Origin: an uncultured Synechococcus sp.
GTDB lineage: Bacteria; Cyanobacteriota; Cyanobacteriia; PCC-6307; Cyanobiaceae
Direction of reading: 5' to 3'
DNA: 6,154 nucleotides
NCBI GenBank assembly: GCA_913040905.1
Contig: CAJWIC010000089.1
Span: 1-6,154 of the forward strand
Below the pieces are notes generated by a model that had not been told where the DNA came from, did not search any database, and worked only from the letters and a program-made list of their open reading frames with translations. This document shows positions 1 to 6,103 of the stretch, in pieces. The translations under genes were made by a program, and so were the position numbers. How positions within the stretch are numbered: the first letter of the stretch is position 1; every line of letters starts with the position of its first letter.

Positions 1-49
1 GAATAGCGGCGCCACAAGCCGCTGCCTTAACCACTTGGCGACGCCCGCC
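1..49 (-). tRNA. tRNA-His(GUG), 5' portion, cut by the left window edge
   Basis: Read on the minus strand, this stretch folds as the 5' two thirds of a tRNA. There is an encoded extra G at position -1 (base 49), the hallmark of histidine tRNA, then the 7-base acceptor strand GCGGGCG (48-42) and U8. The D arm has a GCC/GGC stem around AAGTGGTTAA. A perfect 5-bp anticodon stem GCGGC/GCCGC encloses the loop TTGTGGC, with anticodon GTG at bases 15-13. The variable region TATTC reaches base 1, so the T arm and 3' acceptor strand lie outside the window and the acceptor pairing cannot be checked. It diverges from the DUF4359-like gene. An in-frame TTG at 35 for that gene falls inside this tRNA, so it cannot be that gene's real start. 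Confidence 0.93.
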
Positions 50-60
50 GCGTCGAGGAG

Positions 61-66
61 AATCTA
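61..66 (-). promoter_or_regulatory. Candidate -10 element for tRNA-His
   Basis: The minus strand reads TAGATT at 66-61, four of six matches to TATAAT. It ends 11 bases before the tRNA-His 5' end at base 49, a spacing that would place transcription start near 54-53. No convincing -35 hexamer lies about 17 bases further upstream; the region there is the tandem 12-bp repeat. This is a suggestion from position and weak similarity only. Confidence 0.25.
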
Positions 67-88
67 CCAATTCACGTACCAGTTCACA
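65..88. repeat. Tandem imperfect 12-bp direct repeat in the divergent intergenic gap
   Basis: TACCAATTCACG (65-76) is followed immediately by TACCAGTTCACA (77-88), with 10 of 12 bases identical. It lies between the divergent tRNA-His and DUF4359-like genes, directly upstream of the candidate tRNA -10 and of the likely TTG start at 92. It could be a paired regulator site or a small chance duplication. It does not fit the NtcA (GTA-N8-TAC) or cyanobacterial LexA spacing. Confidence 0.5.
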
Positions 89-91
89 GGA

Positions 92-523
92 TTGCCGCTC
101 TCCGCCCACCACCGACAAGCTCCCATCGCAGCGGCACTGGCCATCGTCACCACGGTCGGGGTTGCTTTGGGTCTCGTGGTGACCAACCCCTCTCTGAAGG
201 ATTACGAGGTGCATGCCGGCGAACAGTTGGTCGCGTATCTATCGGATGAGTTGTGCCAGGGAGCGGGGCTTCCCATGGTGCTGCAGCTGTGGATCCGTGA
301 CTGTCCTGGTTTGGTGGCATCACAACAGGCGGCTCTTGCGGCGTTGGCTGTTCGTTTCACGTCACGTCGCAATTTTGGTGTCGCCAGCCTTTACACCACC
401 TCAATCGGTGGGCAGCCGTTGCTTCCGGGGTTGACCTTGCCGGAGGCTGAGATGCTGACCCTCGGTGTTGCCGGCCAGTTTGTGCTGCTGCGAACCGAGA
501 CCGACACCAGCAGCTTCGAGTGA
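92..523 (+). CDS. DUF4359-like membrane-anchored protein
   Basis: From TTG at 92 this encodes 143 residues. A short N-terminus with basic residues (HHRQ) precedes one hydrophobic segment at about 11-31, then the motif NPSLKDYEVHAGEQL (32-46). An NP-x3-DY motif just after a single membrane span is what I recall of the DUF4359 family, which has no known function. The soluble part (about 45-143) holds two cysteines (C55, C71) and probably faces the periplasm or lumen; a disulfide is possible. The frame is open to the left edge, but everything before base 50 is tRNA-His, so upstream starts are excluded. TTG 92 is the only usual start codon between 50 and the membrane segment. It lacks a well-placed ribosome binding site, since GAGGAG at 55-60 is too far away. 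The stop overlaps a possible GTG start of the next gene (GTGA at 520-523), suggesting an operon. The coding assignment is firm; the start and family are less certain. Confidence 0.7.
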   Translation: MPLSAHHRQAPIAAALAIVTTVGVALGLVVTNPSLKDYEVHAGEQLVAYLSDELCQGAGLPMVLQLWIRDCPGLVASQQAALAALAVRFTSRRNFGVASLYTTSIGGQPLLPGLTLPEAEMLTLGVAGQFVLLRTETDTSSFE

Positions 524-539
524 GCGGTCTATCTCAGCT

Positions 540-544
540 GGAGG
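540..544 (+). promoter_or_regulatory. Ribosome binding site GGAGG for the amidohydrolase
   Basis: GGAGG at 540-544 sits five bases before GTG at 550, an ideal Shine-Dalgarno arrangement. The alternative GTG at 520 has no such site and could start only through coupling with the preceding stop. This favours 550 as the main start. Confidence 0.55.
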
Positions 545-549
545 CCTGG

Positions 550-1767
550 GTGCCACGAAGCCTGCTTCGGCTTCAAAGCGGATCAGTCATCCCAGCTGTC
601 ACGGCAGAGGGGCTGACTCCCGTGAGGTTGTCCTGGTCTGACGGGCGCCTTGAGGAACCCGAGCTGCTCAATTCGCCAGCTGATCATCTGAACGCCCTGG
701 TGTTGCCACGATTGGTGGACCCCCATGTGCACCTCGACAAGGCCTTCACCTGGTCGGCCCATCCCAACTTCAGCGGCACCTATGAGGGTGCCCTCGAGGC
801 CAATCTGAAGGAGCACCAGGTCCGTGATCTGGAGGCGGTGCTCTGCAGGGGTGAGAAGGCCATCACCAGGGCCTGTCAGAACGGGTTGCGGGCCCTGCGC
901 AGTCACATCGACAGCCTGGGGCCCGGCGCGGATGCCAGCTGGGAGGCGTTGCAGACGTTGAAGAAGCAATGGCGCCACCAGTTGGAGCTGCAACTGGTGG
1001 CCTTGGTGCCCATCGCCCACTGGGCCACCCCTGCAGGAGCTCAGCTGGCCCAGCGCGTGGCGGCTGGTGGTGGGTTGCTGGGGGGGGTTCTGGTTCCCCC
1101 CTGCCGCGGGGGCTCCGTTCGCCGGGATCTGAGGGCCCTGTTGCGGCTGGCGGAGGAGCTCGGCTGCGGTATCGACCTTCACATTGACGAGGCGAACCAT
1201 GGGCCAGCTGAAGGTCTGCTGCAACTCCTGCGAGCGCTCGAGCAGGTTCCCTGCACGCAGCCGATCACCTGCAGCCATGCCAGCAGCCTGGCGTTGTTGT
1301 CGCCCAAGCGTTTGCAGCGCCTGGCAGCGCAGATGGCGGCGCATCGGTTGCAGGTGGTGGCGCTGCCATTGACCAATGGCTGGTTGCTGGGCCAGTCGCC
1401 GGAAGCGACTCCATTGCGCAGGCCGCTCGCCCCGATCCGGCAGCTGCAGAGGGCAGGCGTTCGAGTGGCGGTGGGTGGTGACAACGTCGCTGACCCGTGG
1501 TTTCCAGCAGGAGATTTCGACCCCCTGGCCCTGATGGCCAGTTGCATCCCCCTGGCCCAGTTGGCCCCCTGGCAACGCCTGGGTCTGTCGCCCTTCACCA
1601 CCGCGGCCGCCGCTGTCATGGGACTGGACTGGGATGGACGGATCGGTGCTGACGCACCTGCCGACCTGATCGTCATGGAGGCGAACAGCTGGTCGGAGGC
1701 CTTGCGCCGACCGTCGGAGCGACGGGTGTTGATCGAAGGTCGTTGGTGGCAGCCCGGAAGGCGCTAG
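550..1767 (+). CDS. Cytosine-deaminase-like metal-dependent amidohydrolase, substrate unknown
   Basis: This is a 405-residue cytoplasmic hydrolase of the amidohydrolase superfamily, closest in motif order to E. coli CodA and related aminohydrolases. Numbering from GTG 550, metal and catalytic motifs follow in order: DPHVHLDK (H59, H61), RSHID (H119), DLHIDEAN (H211, E214), CSHASS (H243) and GGDNVADPW (D311). The C-terminal strand GADAPADLIVM then closes the usual beta-sandwich domain. The full metal ligand and catalytic set appears present, so the enzyme should be active. Against CodA as I remember it, the cytosine-binding Gln of VAFPQEG is replaced (here VALVPIAH) and the Asp after the metal Asp is Asn312. 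Cytosine is therefore doubtful, and another cyclic amide or amino-heterocycle is more likely. An earlier GTG at 520 would add ten residues and overlap the DUF4359-like stop by four bases, but GGAGG at 540-544 supports 550. The FAD oxidase follows after 28 bases. Confidence 0.88.
   Translation: MPRSLLRLQSGSVIPAVTAEGLTPVRLSWSDGRLEEPELLNSPADHLNALVLPRLVDPHVHLDKAFTWSAHPNFSGTYEGALEANLKEHQVRDLEAVLCRGEKAITRACQNGLRALRSHIDSLGPGADASWEALQTLKKQWRHQLELQLVALVPIAHWATPAGAQLAQRVAAGGGLLGGVLVPPCRGGSVRRDLRALLRLAEELGCGIDLHIDEANHGPAEGLLQLLRALEQVPCTQPITCSHASSLALLSPKRLQRLAAQMAAHRLQVVALPLTNGWLLGQSPEATPLRRPLAPIRQLQRAGVRVAVGGDNVADPWFPAGDFDPLALMASCIPLAQLAPWQRLGLSPFTTAAAAVMGLDWDGRIGADAPADLIVMEANSWSEALRRPSERRVLIEGRWWQPGRR
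1082..1101 (+). other. G-run/C-run hairpin inside the amidohydrolase gene
   Basis: Six of the eight consecutive G bases at 1080-1087 can pair with six C bases at 1096-1101 around the 8-base loop TTCTGGTT. The hairpin is not followed by a T tract, so it is not an intrinsic terminator. It lies in codons for a conserved segment (GGVLVPP) and the reading frame continues intact through it. Confidence 0.5.
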
Positions 1768-1795
1768 ACCGCACCTTGTTGGTGCACCGTGGTTG

Positions 1796-3187
1796 ATGGC
1801 GTTTTCGCAATCCCTGGCCGCCCTGGTGGCGGAGCTCGCCACCGCCCACGACCTGGAGTTGCTGCAGGGTGCTGCGGATCTGCAGCGCTATTCCAGGGAT
1901 TACTACGACTATTCCCCGATCCTTCAACCGAGGCTCGCCTCCTGCAAGGGGGATCTTGTGGTCCGGCCCCTGACCGTTTCCGGGGTGGAACGGTTGGCAG
2001 CAGCCTGCGGACGCCATGGCGTGCCGCTGACCCTGCGTGGTTCAGGAACCGGCAATTACGGCCAGTCCGTTCCCCTGGAAGGGGGGGTCGTGATGCTGAG
2101 CGGGGCGCTGCGGGAGGTGGAGCACCTGGACCCAACCAGCGGTGTGGTGACGGTGCAGCCCGGTTGCCTGATGCGCGATCTCGATCAGCACCTGCGTGCC
2201 CATGGCCGTCAGTTGCGGTTGCTGCCCAGCACCTGGCGCAGTGCATCCATCGGCGGCTTTTTGGCCGGTGGCTCCGGCGGCATCGGTTCCATCCGCTGGG
2301 GCTTCCTGCGCGATCCAGGCCATCTGCTGGGGGCCGAGATCGTCACGGTTGAACAGGAGCCTCGACGTCTTCAGCTGGATGCTGCCGAGGCGGAAGCGTT
2401 GAACCATGCCTACGGCACCAACGGCATCCTCACCCGGTTGAAGCTGGCCACTGCACCTGCGGTGGACTGGCACCAGATCAGCATCGATGTGGACACCTGG
2501 GGCGCAGCCGTGGCCCTGCTTCAACGCTGCTGTCGTGCTGCGGTGGAGCTGCACCTGGCAACGTTGCTGGAGCGGTCCGTTCTGGCCTGTCTTCCACCTT
2601 GGAGTGGCCCCGAATCAGACCGTCACCGGCTGCTGTTGCTGGTGGCTCCGGATGGTGTGAGCACATTGGCCCGATTGGCGGCGGCATCCGGTGCTGTGCT
2701 GCATGACCTTGGTCCTGAGGATCTGGCCGGTGGACAGGGCCTGCGCGAGTTGAGCTGGAACCACACCACCCTGCATATGCGGTCCGCTGATGTGGGCTGG
2801 ACCTATCTGCAGATGCTGCTGCCGGAACCGGAGCTGCCCGCCATGGAGCAGCTGAAGCAGCGTTGGGGTGATGACTTGCTCTGGCATCTGGAAGGAGTCC
2901 GTCAGCAAGGGGGAGCGCGTTTGGCGGCCCTGCCTCTGGTCCGCTGGACCGGCGCTGAGCCATTGCACGCGTTGATGCAGGACTGCCGTGAGCTGGGAGC
3001 GGTTCTGTTCAACCCTCACGTGATCACCGTTGAAGATGGCGGCCTCGGAGTGGTCGATGCTGATCAGGTAGCGGCCAAGCAGCGTTTCGACCCCGATGGT
3101 CTGCTCAACCCTGGCAAGCTGCGGGGGTGGCTGGAGTCGATCAGCAGCCCAGGCTGTCCAGCGTCGCCACACCCGTCACAGGATTGA
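1796..3187 (+). CDS. FAD-linked oxidase, VAO/GlcD type
   Basis: This 463-residue protein has the architecture of the VAO/PCMH flavoprotein family, whose members oxidise 2-hydroxyacids, alcohols and similar compounds. The FAD-binding region covers about 54-215: VVRPLTVSGVERLA, then the loop RGSGTGNYGQ (81-90), GVVTVQPG (116-123), the glycine-rich GGFLAGGSGGIGSIRWG (153-169), and YGTNGILT (206-213). The C-terminal region carries NPHVITVEDGG (406-416) and the signature FDPDGLLNPGK (431-441) seen at the end of GlcD-like enzymes. No covalent-flavin site is evident and the substrate cannot be told. ATG 1796 is preferred over the adjacent TTG 1793; the ribosome binding site is weak. The gene starts 28 bases after the amidohydrolase, probably in the same operon. 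About 22 residues follow the family signature, rich in Pro and Ser, and the last 15 codons overlap the convergent pentapeptide gene. Confidence 0.87.
   Translation: MAFSQSLAALVAELATAHDLELLQGAADLQRYSRDYYDYSPILQPRLASCKGDLVVRPLTVSGVERLAAACGRHGVPLTLRGSGTGNYGQSVPLEGGVVMLSGALREVEHLDPTSGVVTVQPGCLMRDLDQHLRAHGRQLRLLPSTWRSASIGGFLAGGSGGIGSIRWGFLRDPGHLLGAEIVTVEQEPRRLQLDAAEAEALNHAYGTNGILTRLKLATAPAVDWHQISIDVDTWGAAVALLQRCCRAAVELHLATLLERSVLACLPPWSGPESDRHRLLLLVAPDGVSTLARLAAASGAVLHDLGPEDLAGGQGLRELSWNHTTLHMRSADVGWTYLQMLLPEPELPAMEQLKQRWGDDLLWHLEGVRQQGGARLAALPLVRWTGAEPLHALMQDCRELGAVLFNPHVITVEDGGLGVVDADQVAAKQRFDPDGLLNPGKLRGWLESISSPGCPASPHPSQD
3141..3187. other. Tail-to-tail coding overlap of two convergent genes
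   Basis: The last 47 bases of the FAD oxidase gene (plus strand) are also the last 47 bases of the pentapeptide gene (minus strand). On the minus strand they encode the NPVTG and SLGC residues that appear conserved in lumenal pentapeptide proteins. On the plus strand they encode a low-complexity tail beyond the FAD oxidase core. No hairpin with a T tract was found here for either direction, so the two operon transcripts are expected to overlap. Confidence 0.8.
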
Positions 3188-3680
3188 CTCCGTCGGCGTC
3201 GCGACAAAGGCGCCGTTGGTCATCTCGATCCAGCAGGGCATCGCTGAAGTCAGCGCCCTCGATCAGGGCATCACTGAAACTGCTTCCCGAAGCGATGATT
3301 CCTGTCAGGACAGCATTGCGAAGATCTGTTCCGACGAAGTCGGCTCGATCCATCAGTGCATCCGACAGGTCGGCACCGCTGAAATTTGCCTCAGCAAAAG
3401 CACCTTGGGTGAGGATTGCACCATGGAGGTCAGCGCCGCTGAAATCCGCGCCTCGGCCGACGGCTCCGGCAAACGAGGTGTTGGCCAGATGTTGCCCGTG
3501 AAAGTCACCACCGCTCTGGTTGGTCAGGGTGTAGTCCACGGTTTCTTGAAACAAGGCACGGTCCTGAAGGCCCACTCCGGCCGATGTGTCGAGGGCGTCA
3601 GCGGGAAGCACCAGGATGAGTAGAGGCAGCAGCAGCGAGAGCAGCAAGGTCGGCATCGATCCGGCGCGCGGGGGCTTCAC
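3141..3680 (-). CDS. Exported (thylakoid lumen-type) pentapeptide repeat protein
   Basis: This 179-residue protein has an N-terminal signal peptide: basic residues K2 and R5, a leucine-rich core at about 11-25, and the site PADA|L after residue 29. From about 59 to 151 it consists of near-continuous five-residue repeats of the A(D/N)(L/F)xx type (ADFSG, ADLHG, ANFSG, ADLSD, ADFVG and others). These form a right-handed square beta-helix in this family. A 28-residue tail ends LCRDADGVNPVTGVATLDSLGC-like, written here as LCRDADG (158-164), NPVTG (166-170) and SLGC (176-179). It carries the only two cysteines of the protein (C159, C179), which could form a capping disulfide in an oxidising lumen. 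The molecular function is unknown; a structural or interaction role is an inference. The GTG start overlaps the folC stop as GTGA (3680-3677), indicating translational coupling. An internal ATG at residue 9 is a weaker alternative start. Confidence 0.88.
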   Translation of the reverse strand: MKPPRAGSMPTLLLSLLLPLLILVLPADALDTSAGVGLQDRALFQETVDYTLTNQSGGDFHGQHLANTSFAGAVGRGADFSGADLHGAILTQGAFAEANFSGADLSDALMDRADFVGTDLRNAVLTGIIASGSSFSDALIEGADFSDALLDRDDQRRLCRDADGVNPVTGVATLDSLGC

Positions 3681-4900
3681 TCTGCCTGCACCAGCCCTTG
3701 CTCGAGCAGATCTCCAATCAAATAAAGGGATCCTGCAAGCACTGGCATCGGTTGAGGCCAGCCGCTGGTCTCCTGGATCCGCTTCAGCGCATCCTCAGCG
3801 CTGGAGGCATCCCTGAGCTGATCTCCCCAGTGCGGTTCAGCTTGCATCAGAGCGTCACGCGTCCAGCTGCGGTGATCGGCCACCGGCACGATCCAGGCCT
3901 GATCCTGGGGCTGCAACAACAGTTGCAGCATCTTCACCGCCTGTTTGTGGGCCTGGATGCCGAGGATCCAGACAACGCCATTGTCCTGGCCCTGCCAGGA
4001 TTGCCGTTCCAGGGCCAGTTGCTGCGCGGCAGGCGGGTTGTGGGCGCCGTCGAGAAGCAGCGGGTGGCCCTGCCAGGTCACGGTCTGCAGGCGTCCGTTC
4101 CACCGGGCCTTGGCCAATCCAGCCCTGATGACGGGCTCATCAAGACGCCATCCCAGAGGATGCAGGGCCTGCAGAGCGCCATGGGCCACGGCGGCATTGC
4201 GGCGCTGCCAATCCCCCGCCAGTCCCAGACACCAGTCGCTGGGTAAGGGATCAACCCACCGCAAAACGGCGTTATTGGCGCTGCAGGTCTTCTCCAGCAC
4301 CTCCCGCACCGGTGCCGGTTGCTCGGCGCTGATCACCTGCGCGCCGGGGGTGATCACGGCGGCCTTCTCCTCGGCGATGGCCGTCAGGGTGGATCCCAGA
4401 TGCTCACAGTGGTCGAGGCCGATGCTGGCCATGGCGATCACCGGTCGACAGGGATGGGCGGTGGTGGCATCCAGCCGACCCCCGAGTCCCACCTCCAGCA
4501 CCAGCAGCTCCACAGCTTCAGTGTGGAAGTGCGCCAGGGCTGCGGCGAGCAGTTGCTCAAAGGGGGTGAGCCGATGTTTGGCACAGAGCTGCTGCTGGGC
4601 CAGCAACAGCTGGCGGAGATCCCCCTCGCTGATGGGGACTCCATCGATCGCGATCCGTTCACACCAGCTCACCAGATGGGGTGAGGTGGTGACGCCGCTA
4701 CGGATGCCGGCTTGCTGGAGTGCTGCGCTGAGGAAGCTGGCAATCGAGCCCTTGCCGTTGGTGCCTGCCACTTGAATGGCGGGAATCTCTCCACAGGGAG
4801 ATCCAAGGTCCTGAAGGGCATGGCGCATCCGCTCGAGTTGCAGATCCATGCCCCGCAGATCAAAGCGCGGGATCAGTTCCGACAGCTGCTGTTCCGCCAC
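3677..4900 (-). CDS. folC: Folylpolyglutamate synthase / dihydrofolate synthase
   Basis: FolC is a cytosolic ATP-dependent ligase that adds glutamate to folates and, in many bacteria, to dihydropteroate. Of its 407 residues the key motifs are the P-loop VAGTNGKGS (44-52), TTSPHLVSWCERI (71-83), LEVGLGGRLDATT (135-147), GLDHCEHLGSTL (161-172) followed by AEEKAAVI with the family lysine K179, RWNGR (266-270), LLDGAHNPPA (282-291) and AGSLYLIG (389-396). All belong to the Mur ligase/FolC fold, and the length is slightly short but normal. The usual ADKD-like element is AHKQ here (317-320). The start is GTG, eight bases after the argD stop, with no clear ribosome binding site, so it probably depends on translation of argD. 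An in-frame ATG at residue 18 lies before the P-loop and is less likely. It is the middle gene of the leftward operon. Whether it has one or both activities cannot be read from sequence. Confidence 0.95.
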   Translation of the reverse strand: MAEQQLSELIPRFDLRGMDLQLERMRHALQDLGSPCGEIPAIQVAGTNGKGSIASFLSAALQQAGIRSGVTTSPHLVSWCERIAIDGVPISEGDLRQLLLAQQQLCAKHRLTPFEQLLAAALAHFHTEAVELLVLEVGLGGRLDATTAHPCRPVIAMASIGLDHCEHLGSTLTAIAEEKAAVITPGAQVISAEQPAPVREVLEKTCSANNAVLRWVDPLPSDWCLGLAGDWQRRNAAVAHGALQALHPLGWRLDEPVIRAGLAKARWNGRLQTVTWQGHPLLLDGAHNPPAAQQLALERQSWQGQDNGVVWILGIQAHKQAVKMLQLLLQPQDQAWIVPVADHRSWTRDALMQAEPHWGDQLRDASSAEDALKRIQETSGWPQPMPVLAGSLYLIGDLLEQGLVQAE

Positions 4901-4908
4901 CGTGGCGA

Positions 4909-6090
4909 TCAGGCAAGTCCAGCGAGGGTCGCGTCCAGTCGTCTGAGCAATTGGCGCACCTCATTGGCTGAGATCACCAGGGGCGGCACCATCCTCAGCA
5001 CCATCGCCCCTGCGGCGACCAGTAGAAGGCGCTGCTCAAGAGCGGCCTTCGCCAGCTGTGGAGCTGTGACACCACAGTCCTGAGCAAGCACCAGGCCCTG
5101 AAGCAGGCCCCAGCCGCGCACTCCCGTCAGAACCTTGGGGTAGCGAGAGACGAGCTCCTGGAGTCCCTGCTGCAGCTGCTGGCCACGTTCCTCCACATGA
5201 CGCAGCAGGCCCCTGCGCTCGATCTCACGGGCCACGGTCAGTCCAGCGGTGCAGGCAAAGGGGTTGCCGCCGAAGGTGCTGGCATGGTCTCCGGGCTCAA
5301 ACACATCGGCCCCGGCGTTCACCAGCAGGGCGCCGATGGCATGGCCGCCCCCCAGTCCCTTGGCCAGAGTGAAGGCGTCCGGCTCGATTCCGAGTCGTTC
5401 ATAGCCCCAGAGCTGGCCGCTGCGGCCCATGCCCACCTGCACTTCATCCAGGATCAGCAGGATGTTGCGTTCGCTGCAGAGGGACCGCAGACGTTGGAAA
5501 AATCCGACATCCCCCGGGTGAACACCGCCTTCACCCTGAAGGGGTTCCAGCAACACAGCTGCCACCGCCGGTCCATTGGCTTCATGGCGTTCGAGCAGCG
5601 ACTCGAAGGCAGCAATGTCGTTGTAAGGGAAGTAGTCGAAGCCGTCAACGATCGGTTCAAACCCCTGGTGGTAGCGCGGCTGTCCGGTGGCACTGACGGC
5701 CGCAAGGGTGCGGCCATGGAAGCTGGCTGAAGCGGTGAGGATCTGTGGCCGGTCGATGCCGCGTTTCAGGTGACCGTGCTTCCGGGCGAGCTTGATGGCC
5801 GCTTCATTGGCTTCGGCTCCGGAGTTGCAGAAAAAAACGCTGTCGGCGCAGCTGTGTTGCACCAACCAGGTGGCCAGGGCCTCCTGTTCTGGAATCCGGT
5901 ACAGATTGGAAACGTGCTGAAGACGTCGGAGTTGTCGGCTGAGGCTGCGCCGAAGGACACGGTCGCTGTGGCCAAGGGTGTCGGTGGCGATGCCGGCAAC
6001 GGCATCGAGATAGCGATGACCCCGGTCATCCCAGACCCAGCAACCGCGACCCCTCACCAGCGTGAGAGGGAAACGGTTGTAGGTGTTCAT
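4909..6090 (-). CDS. argD: Acetylornithine aminotransferase
   Basis: This is a class III PLP-dependent aminotransferase of arginine biosynthesis, interconverting N-acetylornithine and N-acetylglutamate semialdehyde with 2-oxoglutarate/glutamate. It has 393 residues from ATG 6090, the normal length. Features in order are the DDRGHRYLDAVAGIA opening (21-35), the phosphate-binding SGAEANEAA (90-98), SFHGRT (123-128), EPLQGEGGV (182-190), LILDEVQVGMGR with D215 facing the PLP nitrogen (212-223), TLAKGLGGG with Schiff-base lysine K244 (241-249), and STFGGNP (271-277). A GTG just upstream (6093) is in frame, but AGAGG at 6100-6096 lies five bases from the ATG and only two from the GTG, favouring 6090. 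Only 13 bases separate the ATG from tRNA-Leu, so there is no room for its own promoter outside the tRNA. It is first in the leftward operon argD-folC-pentapeptide. Closely related aminotransferases (succinylornithine or ornithine) are less likely in a cyanobacterium. Confidence 0.93.
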   Translation of the reverse strand: MNTYNRFPLTLVRGRGCWVWDDRGHRYLDAVAGIATDTLGHSDRVLRRSLSRQLRRLQHVSNLYRIPEQEALATWLVQHSCADSVFFCNSGAEANEAAIKLARKHGHLKRGIDRPQILTASASFHGRTLAAVSATGQPRYHQGFEPIVDGFDYFPYNDIAAFESLLERHEANGPAVAAVLLEPLQGEGGVHPGDVGFFQRLRSLCSERNILLILDEVQVGMGRSGQLWGYERLGIEPDAFTLAKGLGGGHAIGALLVNAGADVFEPGDHASTFGGNPFACTAGLTVAREIERRGLLRHVEERGQQLQQGLQELVSRYPKVLTGVRGWGLLQGLVLAQDCGVTAPQLAKAALEQRLLLVAAGAMVLRMVPPLVISANEVRQLLRRLDATLAGLA

Positions 6091-6095
6091 CACCG

Positions 6096-6100
6096 CCTCT
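6096..6100 (-). promoter_or_regulatory. Ribosome binding site AGAGG for argD
   Basis: On the minus strand AGAGG (6100-6096) is followed by CGGTG and then ATG at 6090. It starts four bases after the tRNA-Leu 3' end, so the whole argD leader fits in 13 bases. It supports ATG 6090 over GTG 6093 as the start. Confidence 0.6.
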
Positions 6101-6103
6101 GGA

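Noticed and set aside
75..87. Possible cyanobacterial LexA box (GTAC followed by GTTC)
   Set aside because: The two halves are two bases apart instead of the four in the consensus, and they are better explained by the tandem 12-bp repeat.
583..1842. 419-codon open frame on the minus strand opposite the amidohydrolase
   Set aside because: It is low in recognisable motifs, rich in Gln/Arg/Gly, and fully opposite a gene with a complete catalytic motif set. Long antisense frames are expected in GC-rich DNA.
1789..2352. 187-codon plus-strand frame overlapping the start of the FAD oxidase
   Set aside because: It is Arg/Gly/Ala-rich with no domain, and the overlapping frame carries the FAD-binding motifs.
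3096..3623. 175-codon open frame on the plus strand opposite the pentapeptide gene
   Set aside because: Its apparent repeats are the antisense of the pentapeptide repeats. The minus-strand reading has a signal peptide and the conserved tail.
4625..4660. GATCGCGATC-like palindrome resembling the HIP1 octamer
   Set aside because: The exact GCGATCGC octamer is not present; this is codon sequence within folC.
5829..5840. T TTT TTC slippery heptamer in argD on the minus strand (seven T bases)
   Set aside because: A -1 shift would meet a stop within nine codons and remove the PLP lysine. The codons encode the normal VFFCNSGAEA segment, so nothing suggests programmed frameshifting.
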